In this document: positions 26,135-35,300 of the stretch, piece after piece
How positions within the stretch are numbered: position 1 is the first letter of the stretch
Layout: each line of letters opens with the position of its first letter
NCBI RefSeq assembly: GCF_021026295.1
Contig: NZ_JAJNDA010000004.1
Coordinates: 186,001-250,000, forward strand
Reading direction: 5' to 3'
Length of the DNA stretch: 64,000 nucleotides
DNA from: Actinomycetospora soli
GTDB taxonomy: Bacteria; Actinomycetota; Actinomycetes; Mycobacteriales; Pseudonocardiaceae
Translations under genes and position numbers: made by a program
Notes under the pieces: generated by a model
What the model was told of the DNA's origin: nothing
Database searches by the model: none
The model's input: the letters and a program-made list of their open reading frames with translations, nothing else

Positions 26135-27142
26135 GTGAGGCCCTCCCTGCCGCCCGGTCCGCCACCCGACCCGCCACCCGACCCGCCACCCGACCCGCTG
26201 CCCGACCCGCTGCCCGACCCGCTGCCCGACCCGCCCCGGCTCGTCGTCGCCCCGCACTGGCACGACGCCACGACCGCCCGCTTCGGCGACGACCCGGTCC
26301 GGCAGCTCGACGACGTCGGGCCGCCCCTGCGGGCCCTGCTCGACCGGCTCGCCGCGCCGGAGCCGGGCCGGTCCCCGCTCGCGGAGGCGGTGGCGCGCGG
26401 CGCCCGCCCGGAGGACGTGGCCGCGCTGCTGGCCGACCTCGCCGCGGCCGGACTGCTCCGCCCGGGCTCCCCGACGCGGCACCGGACCGCCTACGTCCGG
26501 GTGCACGGGGCCGGGCGCCTCGGGGTGGCGATCGCGACGGTGCTCGCCGGCGCCGGGGTCGGTCGGGTGGCGGTCCGGGCGGGCGGGCTGGTGGTCCCCG
26601 AGGACCTGGGCACCGGACTGGAGCCCGGTGACGTCGGTCACCCGGTCGTCCTCGCGGCGGCGGCCGCCGTGGCCCGCGCCGATCCCGCCGTCGCCGTCGC
26701 TGAGCCGACCCGCCGCCGGCCGGACCTCGTCGTGCTGACCGGTGCGGCGGCGGGCGACCCGGCCGTGACCGGGCGGCTGCACGCCCGGCACCAGCCGCAC
26801 CTGGCGGCGACGGCCGCGGACGCGCTCGGCGTCGTCGGGCCCCTGGTGCTGCCCGGGCGGACCTCCTGCCTGCGCTGCGCCGCGCACCACCGCGCCGGTC
26901 CCGCGCCGGCCGCCGTCGTCACGGTGCCCGGCGCGACGACCGTGGCGGGCCTGGTCGCCGGGCACGTCCTGGCCTTTCTGCAGGGTCGGCCCGCCCTGCT
27001 CGGGGCCGCGGACGAGATCGACGCGGCCGCCGGGCGGATGGCACGTCGTCCGCGTCCGGTGCATCCCGACTGCCCGTGTGGCGGCACACCTCCGCGCGCC
27101 CCGGGCGTCGCGGCGGGGGAGAATCGGGGTCGTGTCCGATGA
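26135..27142 (+). CDS. ThiF/E1-like adenylyltransferase-related protein (TOMM leader-binding type)
   Basis: 335 residues, GTG start at 26135. Seen: a Pro-Asp repeat N-terminus, a Rossmann motif VHGAGRLGVAIATVLAGAGVG near residue 130, GPLVLPGRTSCLRCAAHHRA and a C-terminal HPDCPCGG. The two Cys pairs are the structural zinc site of ThiF/E1 folds. The adenylation Arg/Asp residues of true E1 enzymes are not evident, so it may be a binding protein like the leader-recognition proteins of azole cyclodehydratases. It matches the position of Rv3196 and overlaps the ABC1 kinase gene by 11 bases. Substrate unknown. Confidence 0.75.
   Translation: MRPSLPPGPPPDPPPDPPPDPLPDPLPDPLPDPPRLVVAPHWHDATTARFGDDPVRQLDDVGPPLRALLDRLAAPEPGRSPLAEAVARGARPEDVAALLADLAAAGLLRPGSPTRHRTAYVRVHGAGRLGVAIATVLAGAGVGRVAVRAGGLVVPEDLGTGLEPGDVGHPVVLAAAAAVARADPAVAVAEPTRRRPDLVVLTGAAAGDPAVTGRLHARHQPHLAATAADALGVVGPLVLPGRTSCLRCAAHHRAGPAPAAVVTVPGATTVAGLVAGHVLAFLQGRPALLGAADEIDAAAGRMARRPRPVHPDCPCGGTPPRAPGVAAGENRGRVR
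26161..26232. repeat. 12-bp in-frame tandem repeat (six units)
   Basis: Three copies of GCCACCCGACCC followed by three of GCTGCCCGACCC, encoding PPDP then LPDP tetrapeptides near the N-terminus of the ThiF-like protein. The unit length keeps the frame, so copy number can change without breaking the gene. Confidence 0.9.
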
Positions 27143-28445
27143 CATCCCGCGCCGCACGGTCCAACGCTCCGCGCGCCTGGCGTCCCTGCCGCTCGGGTTC
27201 GCCTCGCGCACGGCCGCCGGCTGGGGTCGCCGCCTCGCGGGCGGCGACGCCGGCGAGATCTCCGCCGACGTGGCCCGCAAGGGCGCCGAGCAGCTCTTCG
27301 CCGTGCTGGGCGAGCTCAAGGGCGGCGCGATGAAGTTCGGGCAGGCCCTCTCGGTGTTCGAGGCCGCCGTCCCGCCGGAGCTGGCCGAGCCCTACCGGGA
27401 GGCCCTCACCCGGCTGCAGACCGCCGCTCCCCCGATGCCGACCGCCCGCACCCACCGGGTGCTCGCCGAGCAGTTCGGACGCGGGTGGCGCGAGCGCTTC
27501 CGCGAGTTCGACGACACCCCCGCGGCGTCGGCCAGCATCGGCCAGGTGCACCGCGCGGTGTGGGGCGACGGCCGCGAGGTCGCCGTCAAGGTGCAGTACC
27601 CGGGCGCGGAGGAGGCCGTCATGGCCGACCTGCGTCAGCTGCAGCGGTTCGCCCGGCTCATCCAGCCGATGGTGCCCGGCATGGAGATCAAGCCGCTGCT
27701 GCAGGAGCTGCGCGACCGGATGGCCGAGGAGCTCGACTACCGCGACGAGGCCGACGCGCAGCGCGCGTTCGCCGCCGCGTTCGAGGGCGACGAGCACGTG
27801 GTGGTGCCGCGGGTCGTCGCGTCCGCCCCGAAGGCCATGGTGTCCGAGTGGATCAGCGGCACGCCGCTGTCGCACGTCATCCGGGTCGGGGAGCCCGAGG
27901 AGCGCGACCGCGTCGGGCACCTGCTCTCGACGTTCCACTTCTCCGCGCCGGCCCGCGTCGGGATGCTCCACGCCGACCCGCACCCCGGGAACTTCCAGAT
28001 CCTGCCCGACGGGCGGCTGTGCGTCATCGACTTCGGTGCCGTCGCGCGCCTGCCCGAGGGCCTGCCCTACGAGCTCGGCCACATGCTCGCGCTCTCGGTC
28101 GAGGACCGCGCCGACGAGCTGCTCGAGCTGATGCGCGAGCTCAACTTCGTGCTCCCCGACACCGACATGACCCCGGAGCGGGCGATGGCCTACCTCGGGC
28201 CGCTGGTGGACCCGCTGCGCACCGAGAAGTTCCACTTCACGCGCGAGTGGATCCGCGGGCAGGCCGAGCGGCTCGGAGACCTGCGCCGGCCCGAGTTCGA
28301 GACCGGCCGCGGGCTGAACCTGCCGCCGCAGTACCTGCTCATCCACCGGGTCACGCTGGCCTCGGTGGCCGTGCTCTGCCAGCTCGACGCCGAGATCGGG
28401 CTGCGGTCGATCTTCCGGGAGTGGCAGCCGGGCTTCGACGTCTGA
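27132..28445 (+). CDS. ABC1/UbiB (AarF) family atypical kinase
   Basis: 437 residues from GTG 27132. Seen: the family KxGQ motif in GGAMKFGQALSVF, the Ala-rich loop ASASIGQVHRAV, an invariant Lys in VAVKVQYPG, catalytic HADPHPGNF and the metal site IDFGAVARLP. UbiB proteins are ATPases/kinases that assist isoprenoid-lipid (quinone) metabolism. The actinobacterial homologue Rv3197 sits directly before whiB7 as here, and has been linked to macrolide tolerance. Overlaps the ThiF-like gene, so the two are co-translated; ends at a strong convergent hairpin. Confidence 0.92.
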   Translation: MSDDIPRRTVQRSARLASLPLGFASRTAAGWGRRLAGGDAGEISADVARKGAEQLFAVLGELKGGAMKFGQALSVFEAAVPPELAEPYREALTRLQTAAPPMPTARTHRVLAEQFGRGWRERFREFDDTPAASASIGQVHRAVWGDGREVAVKVQYPGAEEAVMADLRQLQRFARLIQPMVPGMEIKPLLQELRDRMAEELDYRDEADAQRAFAAAFEGDEHVVVPRVVASAPKAMVSEWISGTPLSHVIRVGEPEERDRVGHLLSTFHFSAPARVGMLHADPHPGNFQILPDGRLCVIDFGAVARLPEGLPYELGHMLALSVEDRADELLELMRELNFVLPDTDMTPERAMAYLGPLVDPLRTEKFHFTREWIRGQAERLGDLRRPEFETGRGLNLPPQYLLIHRVTLASVAVLCQLDAEIGLRSIFREWQPGFDV

Positions 28446-28461
28446 GGACGACGCCCCGCAG

Positions 28462-28512
28462 GCGTGAGGGGAGCCCGCGAGCGCTCTCGTCGCTCGAGGG
28501 CTCCCCTCACGC
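28462..28512. terminator. Bidirectional hairpin between the ABC1 kinase gene and whiB7
   Basis: 15-bp perfect stem (28462-28476 with 28498-28512, arm GCGTGAGGGGAGCCC) with a 21-base loop, between two converging genes. It probably terminates both. Confidence 0.8.
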
Positions 28513-28529
28513 GGGACGGGGCCGGGGCG

Positions 28530-28847
28530 TCACGCCACACCGGCCGCCGCCCGGGCCGCCGCGATCTCGGCGTCCCGCGCCAGGTCGGCCTTGGACGGCC
28601 GACCGCGCGGGCGCTTCCGCGCGATCACGGCACCGCGGTCGAGGATCTCGCCGCCCCACACCCCGGCGAACTCCCGCCGCTCGAGCGCGCCGGCGAGGCA
28701 CGCGCGCCGGATCGGGCAGGCGATGCAGAGCACCTTCGCCTGCTCGAGCTCGGACGGGCTGTCGGAGAACCAGAGGTCGTCGGGCTCCGTGCGGCAGGGC
28801 AGGGAGGCCGACACGGCTATGTCGGGGGCGGTGGGAACGGGGAACAT
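28530..28847 (-). CDS. whiB7: WhiB7-type transcriptional regulator
   Basis: Redox-sensitive [4Fe-4S] regulator that partners the principal sigma factor and drives intrinsic antibiotic resistance genes. 105 residues; ATG at 28845-28847 after GGAGG. Seen: the four cluster cysteines 18, 41, 44 and 50, the turn GVWGG (62-66), and the C-terminal basic AT-hook RGRPSK (81-86), which separates WhiB7 from other WhiB proteins. Neighbours (ABC1 kinase downstream, uvrD2 upstream) match the mycobacterial whiB7 locus. A leader of more than 400 bases with an attenuator-like hairpin, an upstream reading frame and an AT-boxed promoter precedes it. Confidence 0.95.
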   Translation of the reverse strand: MFPVPTAPDIAVSASLPCRTEPDDLWFSDSPSELEQAKVLCIACPIRRACLAGALERREFAGVWGGEILDRGAVIARKRPRGRPSKADLARDAEIAAARAAAGVA

Positions 28848-28912
28848 GGTCGGACCTCCAACGGCGGGTGTTCGGGGGTGGGCACCCGGGCCGCGGAGTC
28901 GTCGTCGGGTGG

Positions 28913-28949
28913 GACGACGAAGGCCGCGAACCGGAGTGGTCCGCGGCCT
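28913..28949 (-). terminator. Putative transcription attenuator in the whiB7 leader
   Basis: Stem AGGCCGCG/CGCGGCCT (28921-28928 with 28942-28949), extended by partly paired loop bases and followed on the transcript by TCGTCGTC. It ends about 65 bases before the whiB7 start. The loop-side segment 28936-28942 is complementary over 7 bases to 28978-28984, so the terminator competes with an upstream fold. Attenuation is inferred from the known whiB7/wblC mechanism in other actinobacteria. Confidence 0.6.
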
Positions 28950-28952
28950 GGG

Positions 28953-28989
28953 AGAGCGTGGTGGTCAGTCCTTCGGAGGACCACCGCTC
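28953..28989 (-). promoter_or_regulatory. Alternative hairpin upstream of the attenuator (possible antiterminator element)
   Basis: Stem GGTGGTC/GACCACC (28960-28966 with 28979-28985) with weaker outer pairing. The stop codon of the upstream reading frame (28965-28967) lies inside this stem, so a ribosome finishing or stalling there would change pairing with the attenuator. Confidence 0.5.
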
Positions 28990-29240
28990 GGGCGCGGACG
29001 GTGCGGGTCGAGATCGACGTGACGCTGCGGGACGGACGAGCCGGCCGGGCGGGAGCCGCCCAGGCCCGTCGCCGGGGACACCTCTCCCCCGGTGACCGAC
29101 ATGGTCGGCACGGCCGCGAAGGCGCGGATGCGCGTGAGGTACGCACCGGCGGCCACGCGGTCCCACGCGCAGACGTCCGCCGTCGCAGCGATGCTGCGGA
29201 CGGCGTCGGAGACGGGCGTGCCCGTGAACAAGGTCTTCAC
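28965..29240 (-). CDS. Upstream reading frame (leader peptide) of whiB7
   Basis: 91-codon frame starting at GTG 29238-29240 with a GAGGGGGG stretch about 10 bases upstream, ending in TGA at 28965-28967. The product begins MKTLFTGTPVSDAVRS and turns Pro/Gly/His-rich at its end (SGGPPKD), with no domain I recognise. It opens about 50 bases after the predicted transcription start and closes inside the antiterminator-like stem. Mycobacterial and Streptomyces whiB7/wblC leaders also carry uORFs whose translation controls termination. That this frame is translated is inference; shorter frames in the leader are alternatives. Confidence 0.5.
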   Translation of the reverse strand: MKTLFTGTPVSDAVRSIAATADVCAWDRVAAGAYLTRIRAFAAVPTMSVTGGEVSPATGLGGSRPAGSSVPQRHVDLDPHRPRPSGGPPKD

Positions 29241-29296
29241 CGGTGCACACCCCCCTCGTCTCGACCCCGGACACCTCGTGCGCCGGAGTGCTGTCG

Positions 29297-29335
29297 AACC
29301 TAGGGGCCCGCCCGCGCGGGCCGCAACGGAATTAA
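29297..29335 (-). promoter_or_regulatory. whiB7: Probable whiB7 promoter with WhiB7-type AT box
   Basis: On the minus strand: AT-rich TTAAT (29331-29335), then -35 TTGCGG (29321-29326), an 18-base spacer and -10 TAGGTT (29297-29302). WhiB7 is known to need a short A/T tract just upstream of the -35 element at its targets, including its own promoter, so autoregulation is plausible. It lies just outside the uvrD2 3' end. Confidence 0.6.
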
Positions 29336-29356
29336 CCGGGGATTCGCCGACGAAGT

Positions 29357-31474
29357 TCAGCGGGCGTGTTCGCGCACCATCGTCAGCACGTCCTCGCCGT
29401 AGCGCTCGAGCTTCGACGCGCCGATCCCCGGGATCGTCACCAGGCCCTTCGTGTCCTGCGGGCGCTGCTCGGCGAGGGCGACCAGCGTGGCGTCGGTGAA
29501 CACCACGTAGGCGGGCACCGAGCGCTGCTTGGCCTCGGTCGAGCGCCAGCTGCGCAGGGCGTCCAGCAGCTCGACGTCGACGTCGGACGGGTGCTCGGTG
29601 CAGCGTCCGATCTTCTGCGCGCCGGCGTCGGCCAGCGCCTTGCCGCAGATCCGGCAGGCCGCCCGTGCGACCTTCGCCTTCGGTCCGCCGTCGATGCCGG
29701 AGCCGGGCTTCCGCGACGCGGGATGGTCCTCGGGCACGAGCCCGTAGAGGAAGCGGCTGCGCCGCCGGGAGCGGCGGCCCCCGGACTGGCGGGCGAGCGC
29801 CCAGGAGATCCGCAGGTGCACGCGGGCGCGGGTGACGCCGACGTAGAGCAGGCGGCGCTCCTCCTCCACCGCCTCGTCGTCGCCGTCGGCGTGCTGGATC
29901 GGGAGCGTGCCGTCGACGAGCCCGACGAGGAACACCGCGTCCCACTCCAGGCCCTTGGCCGCGTGCAGGGACGCGAGCGTCACGCCCTGCACGGTCGGCG
30001 GGTGCTGGGCCTGCATGCGGGTGGTCAGCTCGGCGAGGAACGCGCCGAAGGTCGCCTCCGGCACCGCCTCGACGAGGTCGGTCGCCAGTTCCGCGAGCGC
30101 CCGCAGCGACTCCCAGCGCTGACGCTGCGCGCCGTCGGACGCGCTGCCCGCGGGCGGGGTGTCGGTCAGGCCCTGCTCCCCCAGCGCCGCGCGCACCGTG
30201 GTGACGACGTCGGCGCCGACGACCGCGTCCGGCCCGCCCTCGAGCCGCCCGGCGAGGGTGCGGAGGGCCGCGATCGCGTTCTTCACCTCCGTGCGCTGGA
30301 AGAACCGCTCGCCGCCGCGGACCTGGTAGGCGATCCCGAGGTCCGAGAGCGCCTGCTCGTAGACCTCCGACTGCGCGTTGATCCGGAACAGCACGGCGAT
30401 CTCCGCCGGGGACACCCCGTCGTCGATCAGGCCGCGGATCTGCTCCGCGACGGCGACGGCCTCGGCGGGCTCGTCGTCGTGCTCGGCGAAGTCGGGGGCC
30501 GGTCCGGGGGGACGCTGGCCCTCGAGGCGCAGCCGGCTGCCCGCGGCCCGGCCGCGCGCGGCCCCGATCACGGTGTTCGCGGCGGCGACCACCTGCGGGG
30601 TCGACCGGTAGTCGCGCACCAGCCGGACCATCTCGGCCTCGGGGTACCGACGGGGGAAGTCCAGCAGGTAGGAGGGACTCGCGCCGGCGAAGGAGTAGAT
30701 GGTCTGGTTGGCGTCACCGACGACCGTGAGGTCGTCCCGGCCGCCGAGCCACGCGTCGAGCAGCCGGTGCTGCAGCGGTGTGACGTCCTGGAACTCGTCG
30801 ACGACGAAGCAGCGGTACCGCTCGCGGAACTCGTCCGCCACCTCGGCGGTCTCCTCCAGCGCCCCGGCGGTGTGGATCAGCAGGTCCTCGAAGTCGAGCT
30901 GCTCGGCCCGGTTCTTGAGCTGCTCGTAGGCCGCGTAGACCTGGGCGACCTGGTCCGCGGGCGCGGGGGTGTCGCGCTGCGCCGCGGCCACCGCCTCGAC
31001 GTAGCGGTCCGGCGCCACGAGGCAGGCCTTCGACCACTCGATCTCGCTCGCGAGGTCGCGCAGGGACTCCCGGTTGGTCGCCGCCCCGGCGCGCTGCGCG
31101 GCCTGCCCGACGAAGCGGACCTTGTTCTCCACCAGCGGCCAGGCCTCGCCACCGACGGCGCGCGGCCAGAAGTAGCGCAGCTGGCGCAGGGCCGCGGCGT
31201 GGAAGGTCCGCGCCTGCACCCCGCCGACCCCGAGGTCGCGCAGGCGGGTCCGCATCTCCCCGGCCGCGCGGGCGGTGAAGGTGACCGCGAGGACCTGGCC
31301 GGACCGGACCTGGTCGGTGCGCACCAGGTGGGCGATCCGGCGCGTGATCGTGCGGGTCTTGCCGGTGCCGGCGCCCGCGAGCACGCAGACCGGACCGCGC
31401 GGGGCGACGACCGCCGCCCGCTGCTCGGGGTCGAGTCCGTCCGTCGCACTCCGGTCCGCCGCCACGCCCGTCAT
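29357..31474 (-). CDS. uvrD2: ATP-dependent DNA helicase UvrD2
   Basis: Superfamily 1A 3'-5' helicase, 705 residues, ATG at 31472-31474. Seen: Walker [11 protein letters not shown], motif [11 protein letters not shown], motif [16 protein letters not shown], motif [12 protein letters not shown], then a C-terminal zinc-type module and an HRDC domain (last 70 residues, [16 protein letters not shown]). Mycobacterial UvrD2 has a tetracysteine CxxC-(14)-CxxC; here it is CRIC-(14)-CTEH, with His in the fourth position. UvrD2 is essential in M. tuberculosis. Same order as there: whiB7, uvrD2, then (after an insertion) mycoredoxin. Confidence 0.94.
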   Translation of the reverse strand: MTGVAADRSATDGLDPEQRAAVVAPRGPVCVLAGAGTGKTRTITRRIAHLVRTDQVRSGQVLAVTFTARAAGEMRTRLRDLGVGGVQARTFHAAALRQLRYFWPRAVGGEAWPLVENKVRFVGQAAQRAGAATNRESLRDLASEIEWSKACLVAPDRYVEAVAAAQRDTPAPADQVAQVYAAYEQLKNRAEQLDFEDLLIHTAGALEETAEVADEFRERYRCFVVDEFQDVTPLQHRLLDAWLGGRDDLTVVGDANQTIYSFAGASPSYLLDFPRRYPEAEMVRLVRDYRSTPQVVAAANTVIGAARGRAAGSRLRLEGQRPPGPAPDFAEHDDEPAEAVAVAEQIRGLIDDGVSPAEIAVLFRINAQSEVYEQALSDLGIAYQVRGGERFFQRTEVKNAIAALRTLAGRLEGGPDAVVGADVVTTVRAALGEQGLTDTPPAGSASDGAQRQRWESLRALAELATDLVEAVPEATFGAFLAELTTRMQAQHPPTVQGVTLASLHAAKGLEWDAVFLVGLVDGTLPIQHADGDDEAVEEERRLLYVGVTRARVHLRISWALARQSGGRRSRRRSRFLYGLVPEDHPASRKPGSGIDGGPKAKVARAACRICGKALADAGAQKIGRCTEHPSDVDVELLDALRSWRSTEAKQRSVPAYVVFTDATLVALAEQRPQDTKGLVTIPGIGASKLERYGEDVLTMVREHAR

Positions 31475-31569
31475 GGTCTCTCACGGGCCCGACAGTGTGG
31501 GGAGGACGGGCACCTCCGGTGCCAGCAATGCGTCACTGCCTGCACCCAGTGCCAGGAAAGGCGGCTCCG

Positions 31570-32280
31570 TCACCGGGCCCGGCGCCGGAACTGACCCGGC
31601 GTCTCCCCCGCGAGCCGGGCGAACTGGCGGGTGAAGGCGGGCTGGTCGTAGAACCCGCAGGCCAGCGCCACCTCGGCGAGCGGGAGGTCGGTGGTGGTGA
31701 GCAGGGAGCGGGCGCGGTCGATCCGGGTGCGGAGCACGAACTGGGTCGGGGCGAGCCCGAACACCGCGCGCATCCGCCGCTCGAGCGCGGAGGTCGACAT
31801 CCCGGCGGTGGTCGCCATCTCCTCGACACGCGGCGGGTCGGCGATCCGGTCCGCCACGAGGTCGACGACGCGGGTGAGCGCGGGCATGGCCGGATCGCTC
31901 TCGTCCGCCGAGCGCAGGTCCTCGGAGACGCTGACTACCCCGACCACGCGGCCGTCGGCGCGCACCGGCACCTTCGTCGTGAGGTACCAGCCGGGCACCC
32001 CGCCCTCGCGGCGGATCAGTTCCAGCTCGTGGCGCAGCGTGCGGCCCTCGCCGAGCACGCGCGCGTCCTGCTCCTCGTAGCGCTCGGCCAGCGCCGGGAC
32101 GAACAGCTCCCCCGCACGCCGTCCCACGACGGCGGACCGGTCGCGCTGGTTGGTGCGCCGCACGAAGGCGTCGTTGACCTCGGTGTAGCGCCCCTGCGCG
32201 TCCTTCGCGCAGAACATCACGCCGGTGAGCTCGGCGAAGAGCGCGACGAGGGCGTCGGCGGGCAGGTCCACGCGTCCCAT
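31570..32280 (-). CDS. PAS-domain AraC-family transcriptional regulator
   Basis: 236 residues, ATG at 32278-32280. Seen: an N-terminal PAS domain (about 10-115: FCAKDAQGRYTEVNDAFVRRTN, GVVSVSEDL) and a C-terminal AraC double helix-turn-helix (about 140-236: MRAVFGLAPTQFVLRTRIDRARSLL, LAEVALACGFYDQPAFTRQFARLAGETPGQFRRR). It is divergent from putA with only 78 bases between, so it probably senses a small molecule (proline or a related signal) and controls putA. The ligand is inference. Confidence 0.88.
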   Translation of the reverse strand: MGRVDLPADALVALFAELTGVMFCAKDAQGRYTEVNDAFVRRTNQRDRSAVVGRRAGELFVPALAERYEEQDARVLGEGRTLRHELELIRREGGVPGWYLTTKVPVRADGRVVGVVSVSEDLRSADESDPAMPALTRVVDLVADRIADPPRVEEMATTAGMSTSALERRMRAVFGLAPTQFVLRTRIDRARSLLTTTDLPLAEVALACGFYDQPAFTRQFARLAGETPGQFRRRAR

Positions 32281-32316
32281 CCTCGTTGGCGGGTCCCGAC
32301 GGCGGGGTCGCCGGAT

Positions 32317-32338
32317 TCGGACAAGAAGAGTGTCGGAC
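32317..32338. promoter_or_regulatory. Direct repeat in the araC-putA intergenic region
   Basis: TCGGAC occurs at 32317-32322 and 32333-32338, 16 bases apart start to start, in the 78-base divergent promoter region. AraC proteins often bind direct repeats about two helical turns apart; this spacing is a little short, so it is only a candidate operator. Confidence 0.3.
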
Positions 32339-32358
32339 CCCGGGTGCACGCTGGAGCC

Positions 32359-35300
32359 ATGAGCGAGCAGGTGGTGCAGGTCGGACTGGACGAGGCCCTC
32401 GTCGAGCGCGCGGTCGCCCGCGCCGACCGGTGGGCCGGCGCGAGCGACGAGGCGGGGCACGACGCGTCGACCCGCCGGCTCGCCGCGCTCGTGCACGATC
32501 CCGCCGGGGTCGACTTCGCGATGCACTTCGTCGACCGGGTCGCGCGCCCGGAGGACGACGCCGTGGCCGCCCGCGAACTGGCCCGCCTGGCCGGGCGCGG
32601 TGCCACGCTGCCCGGGTTCGCCTCGGCGCTGGACCGGCTGATGCTGCGCACCGGGGCGGCGCTCGCCCCGCGCGCGCCGCGGCTCGTCGTCCCGCTCGCA
32701 CGGCGGCGGCTCCGCCGGCTCGTCGGGCACCTCGTCGTCGACGCCTCCGGTCGCGTGCTCGGCCGTCGGCTGGCGGCAGCGCGGGCCGACGGGTTCCGGC
32801 TGAACCTCAACCTGCTCGGCGAGGCCGTGCTCGGCGAGGACGAGGCGGACCGTCGCCTCGCCCGCACGCTCGAGCTGATCCGCCGCGACGACGTCGACTA
32901 CGTCTCGGTCAAGGCGTCGTCGGTGGCGAGCCAGCTGGTGCCGTGGGACCTCGAGGGCAGCCGGGACCGGCTCGTCGAGCGCCTCACGCCGCTGTTCGAG
33001 GCCGCACGCGACCACGGCGTGTTCGTGAACCTGGACATGGAGGAGTACAAGGACCTCGACCTCACGGTCGCCCTGTTCACCGCCCTGCTCGAGCAGCCCG
33101 CGCTGCGCGGGTACTCGGCCGGGATCGTGCTGCAGGCCTACCTGCCGGACTCGGTCGCGGCGCTCGGGCACCTCGCGGACTTCGCCCGACGACGGGTCGA
33201 CGCGGGCGGGGCGCCGGTCAAGGTCCGGCTGGTCAAGGGCGCGAGCCTGGCGATGGAACGGGTGGACGCGGCCCTGCACGACTGGCCGCAGGCGCCCTAC
33301 GGCACGAAGGCCGAGGTGGACGCCAACTACGTCCGGCTCCTCGACCGGGCGCTGCGCCCCGAGCTGGCCGACGCGCTGCGGATCGGGGTGGCGAGCCACC
33401 ACCTGCACCACGTCGCGCTGGCGGTCGAGCTCGCCGCTGCGCGCGGGGTCGGGGCGCAGATGGACGTCGAGATGCTGCAGGGCATGGCCCCCGCGCAGGC
33501 CCGGGCGGTGGCGGCGGACCTGCCGGACAGCGGGCTGGTGCTCTACACGCCCGTGGTCCACGCCGAGGACTTCGACGCGGCCGTGAGCTACCTGGTCCGG
33601 CGGCTGGAGGAGAACGCCGGGCAGGAGAACTACCTGTACGCGATGTTCTCGGCACAGGGCCCGGGGTCCTACGTCGACCGCTTCCGCGCCTCCGTCCGCG
33701 ACCGGGACGCCGTCGCCGACACGCCGCGCCGCACGCAGGACCGGACCGCCCCCGTGGTCGGCCCCGTCCCCGAGCGCTTCCGCAACGAGCCCGACACCGA
33801 CCCGTCGCTCGGCCCCAACCGCGACTGGGCCCGGCGGGCGGTCGCCGCGGCACCCGCCGTCGTGCGGGCGCCGGAGCTGACCGACCCCGCCGCGGTCGAC
33901 GCGGTGGTGGAGCGCGCGGCGGCGTCGACGTGGCGTGGGCTGGCGCCGGCGGAAAGGGCGCGGCTGCTCCGGGAGGCCGCCCGCGCGCTGGTCGCGGCGC
34001 GCACGGAGCTCGTGACGACCATGGTCCACGAGGCCGGCAAGACGGTCGCCGAGGCCGACCCGGAGATCTCGGAGGCCGTCGACTTCGCGGCCTACTACGC
34101 CGACCGCGCCGAGGAGCTCGACACCGCACGCTTCACACCCGACCGGGTCGTCGTCGTGACGCCCCCGTGGAACTTCCCGGTGGCGATCCCGCTGGGCGGC
34201 TGTCTCGCCGCGCTGGCGGCGGGCGGGGCCGTCGTCATCAAGCCCGCGCCGCAGGTCCGGGCGTGCGCGGAGGTCGGGGTCGCGGCGCTGCACCGCGCCG
34301 GGATCCCGGCCGACGCGCTGCAGCTGGTGCACACCGACGAGGCGGACGCCGGACGCCGCCTCGTGACGCACCCGGCGGTCGACCGGGTGGTGCTCACCGG
34401 CGCGAGCGAGACCGCGGCGCTCTTCCGGTCGTGGCGGCCCGACCTCGCGGTGGTCGCCGAGACCAGCGGCAAGAACGCCCTGGTGATCACCCCCGCGGCC
34501 GACCCGGATCTCGCGGTGGCCGATCTCGTCCGGTCGGCGTTCGGGCACGCCGGGCAGAAGTGCTCCGCCGCCTCCCTGGCCGTCCTCGTCGGCTCGGTGG
34601 GCGACCCGCGCACCGCGGTCGGGCGGCGGTTCCGCCGTCAGCTCGTCGACGCCGTGCGCACGCTGCGGGTCGGGCCCGGCACCGACCTGTCCACGACGAT
34701 GGGCCCGCTCGTCGGCGACCTGTCACCGAAACTGGAGCGGGCGCTGACCACGCTCGAGCCCGGCGAGTCGTGGCTGGTGGAACCCCACCGGACGGGCGAC
34801 GGACAGTGGACTCCGGGGGTGCGTGAGGGAGTGGCGCCCGGGTCGTGGTTCCACCTCACCGAGTGCTTCGGTCCGGTGCTCGGCCTGATGACGGCGGCGT
34901 CGCTGGACGAGGCGCTCGCCCTGCAGAACGCGACCGCGTTCGGCCTCACCGGGGGCCTGCACTCGCTCGACCGGGACGAGATCGAGCACTGGATGGAACG
35001 GGTCGAGGTCGGCAACGCCTACGTCAACCGGCACATCACCGGCGCGATCGTGCAGCGTCAGTCCTTCGGGGGGTGGAAGGGCTCGGTGGTGGGACCGGGT
35101 GCGAAGCCCGGCGGGCCCAACTACGTGGCGCAGTTCGGCACCTGGGCCGACACGGAGTCGCCCGCGACCGCGCCGCTGGGCCGGGCCGCGGCGGACCTGC
35201 TCGCCTCCGTGGCCTCCTCGGTGCCGGCGGACGACCTGGCGTGGCTGCGCGCGGCGGCGGGGTCGGACGCGTACTGGTGGCGCGAGGAGTTCGGGGTCGA

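Noticed and set aside
31475-31569. Third copy of the GTGGCAGGAAAGCGTCG repeat
   Set aside because: A GTGCCAGGAAAG-type segment is present, but similarity does not extend far enough to separate it from chance.
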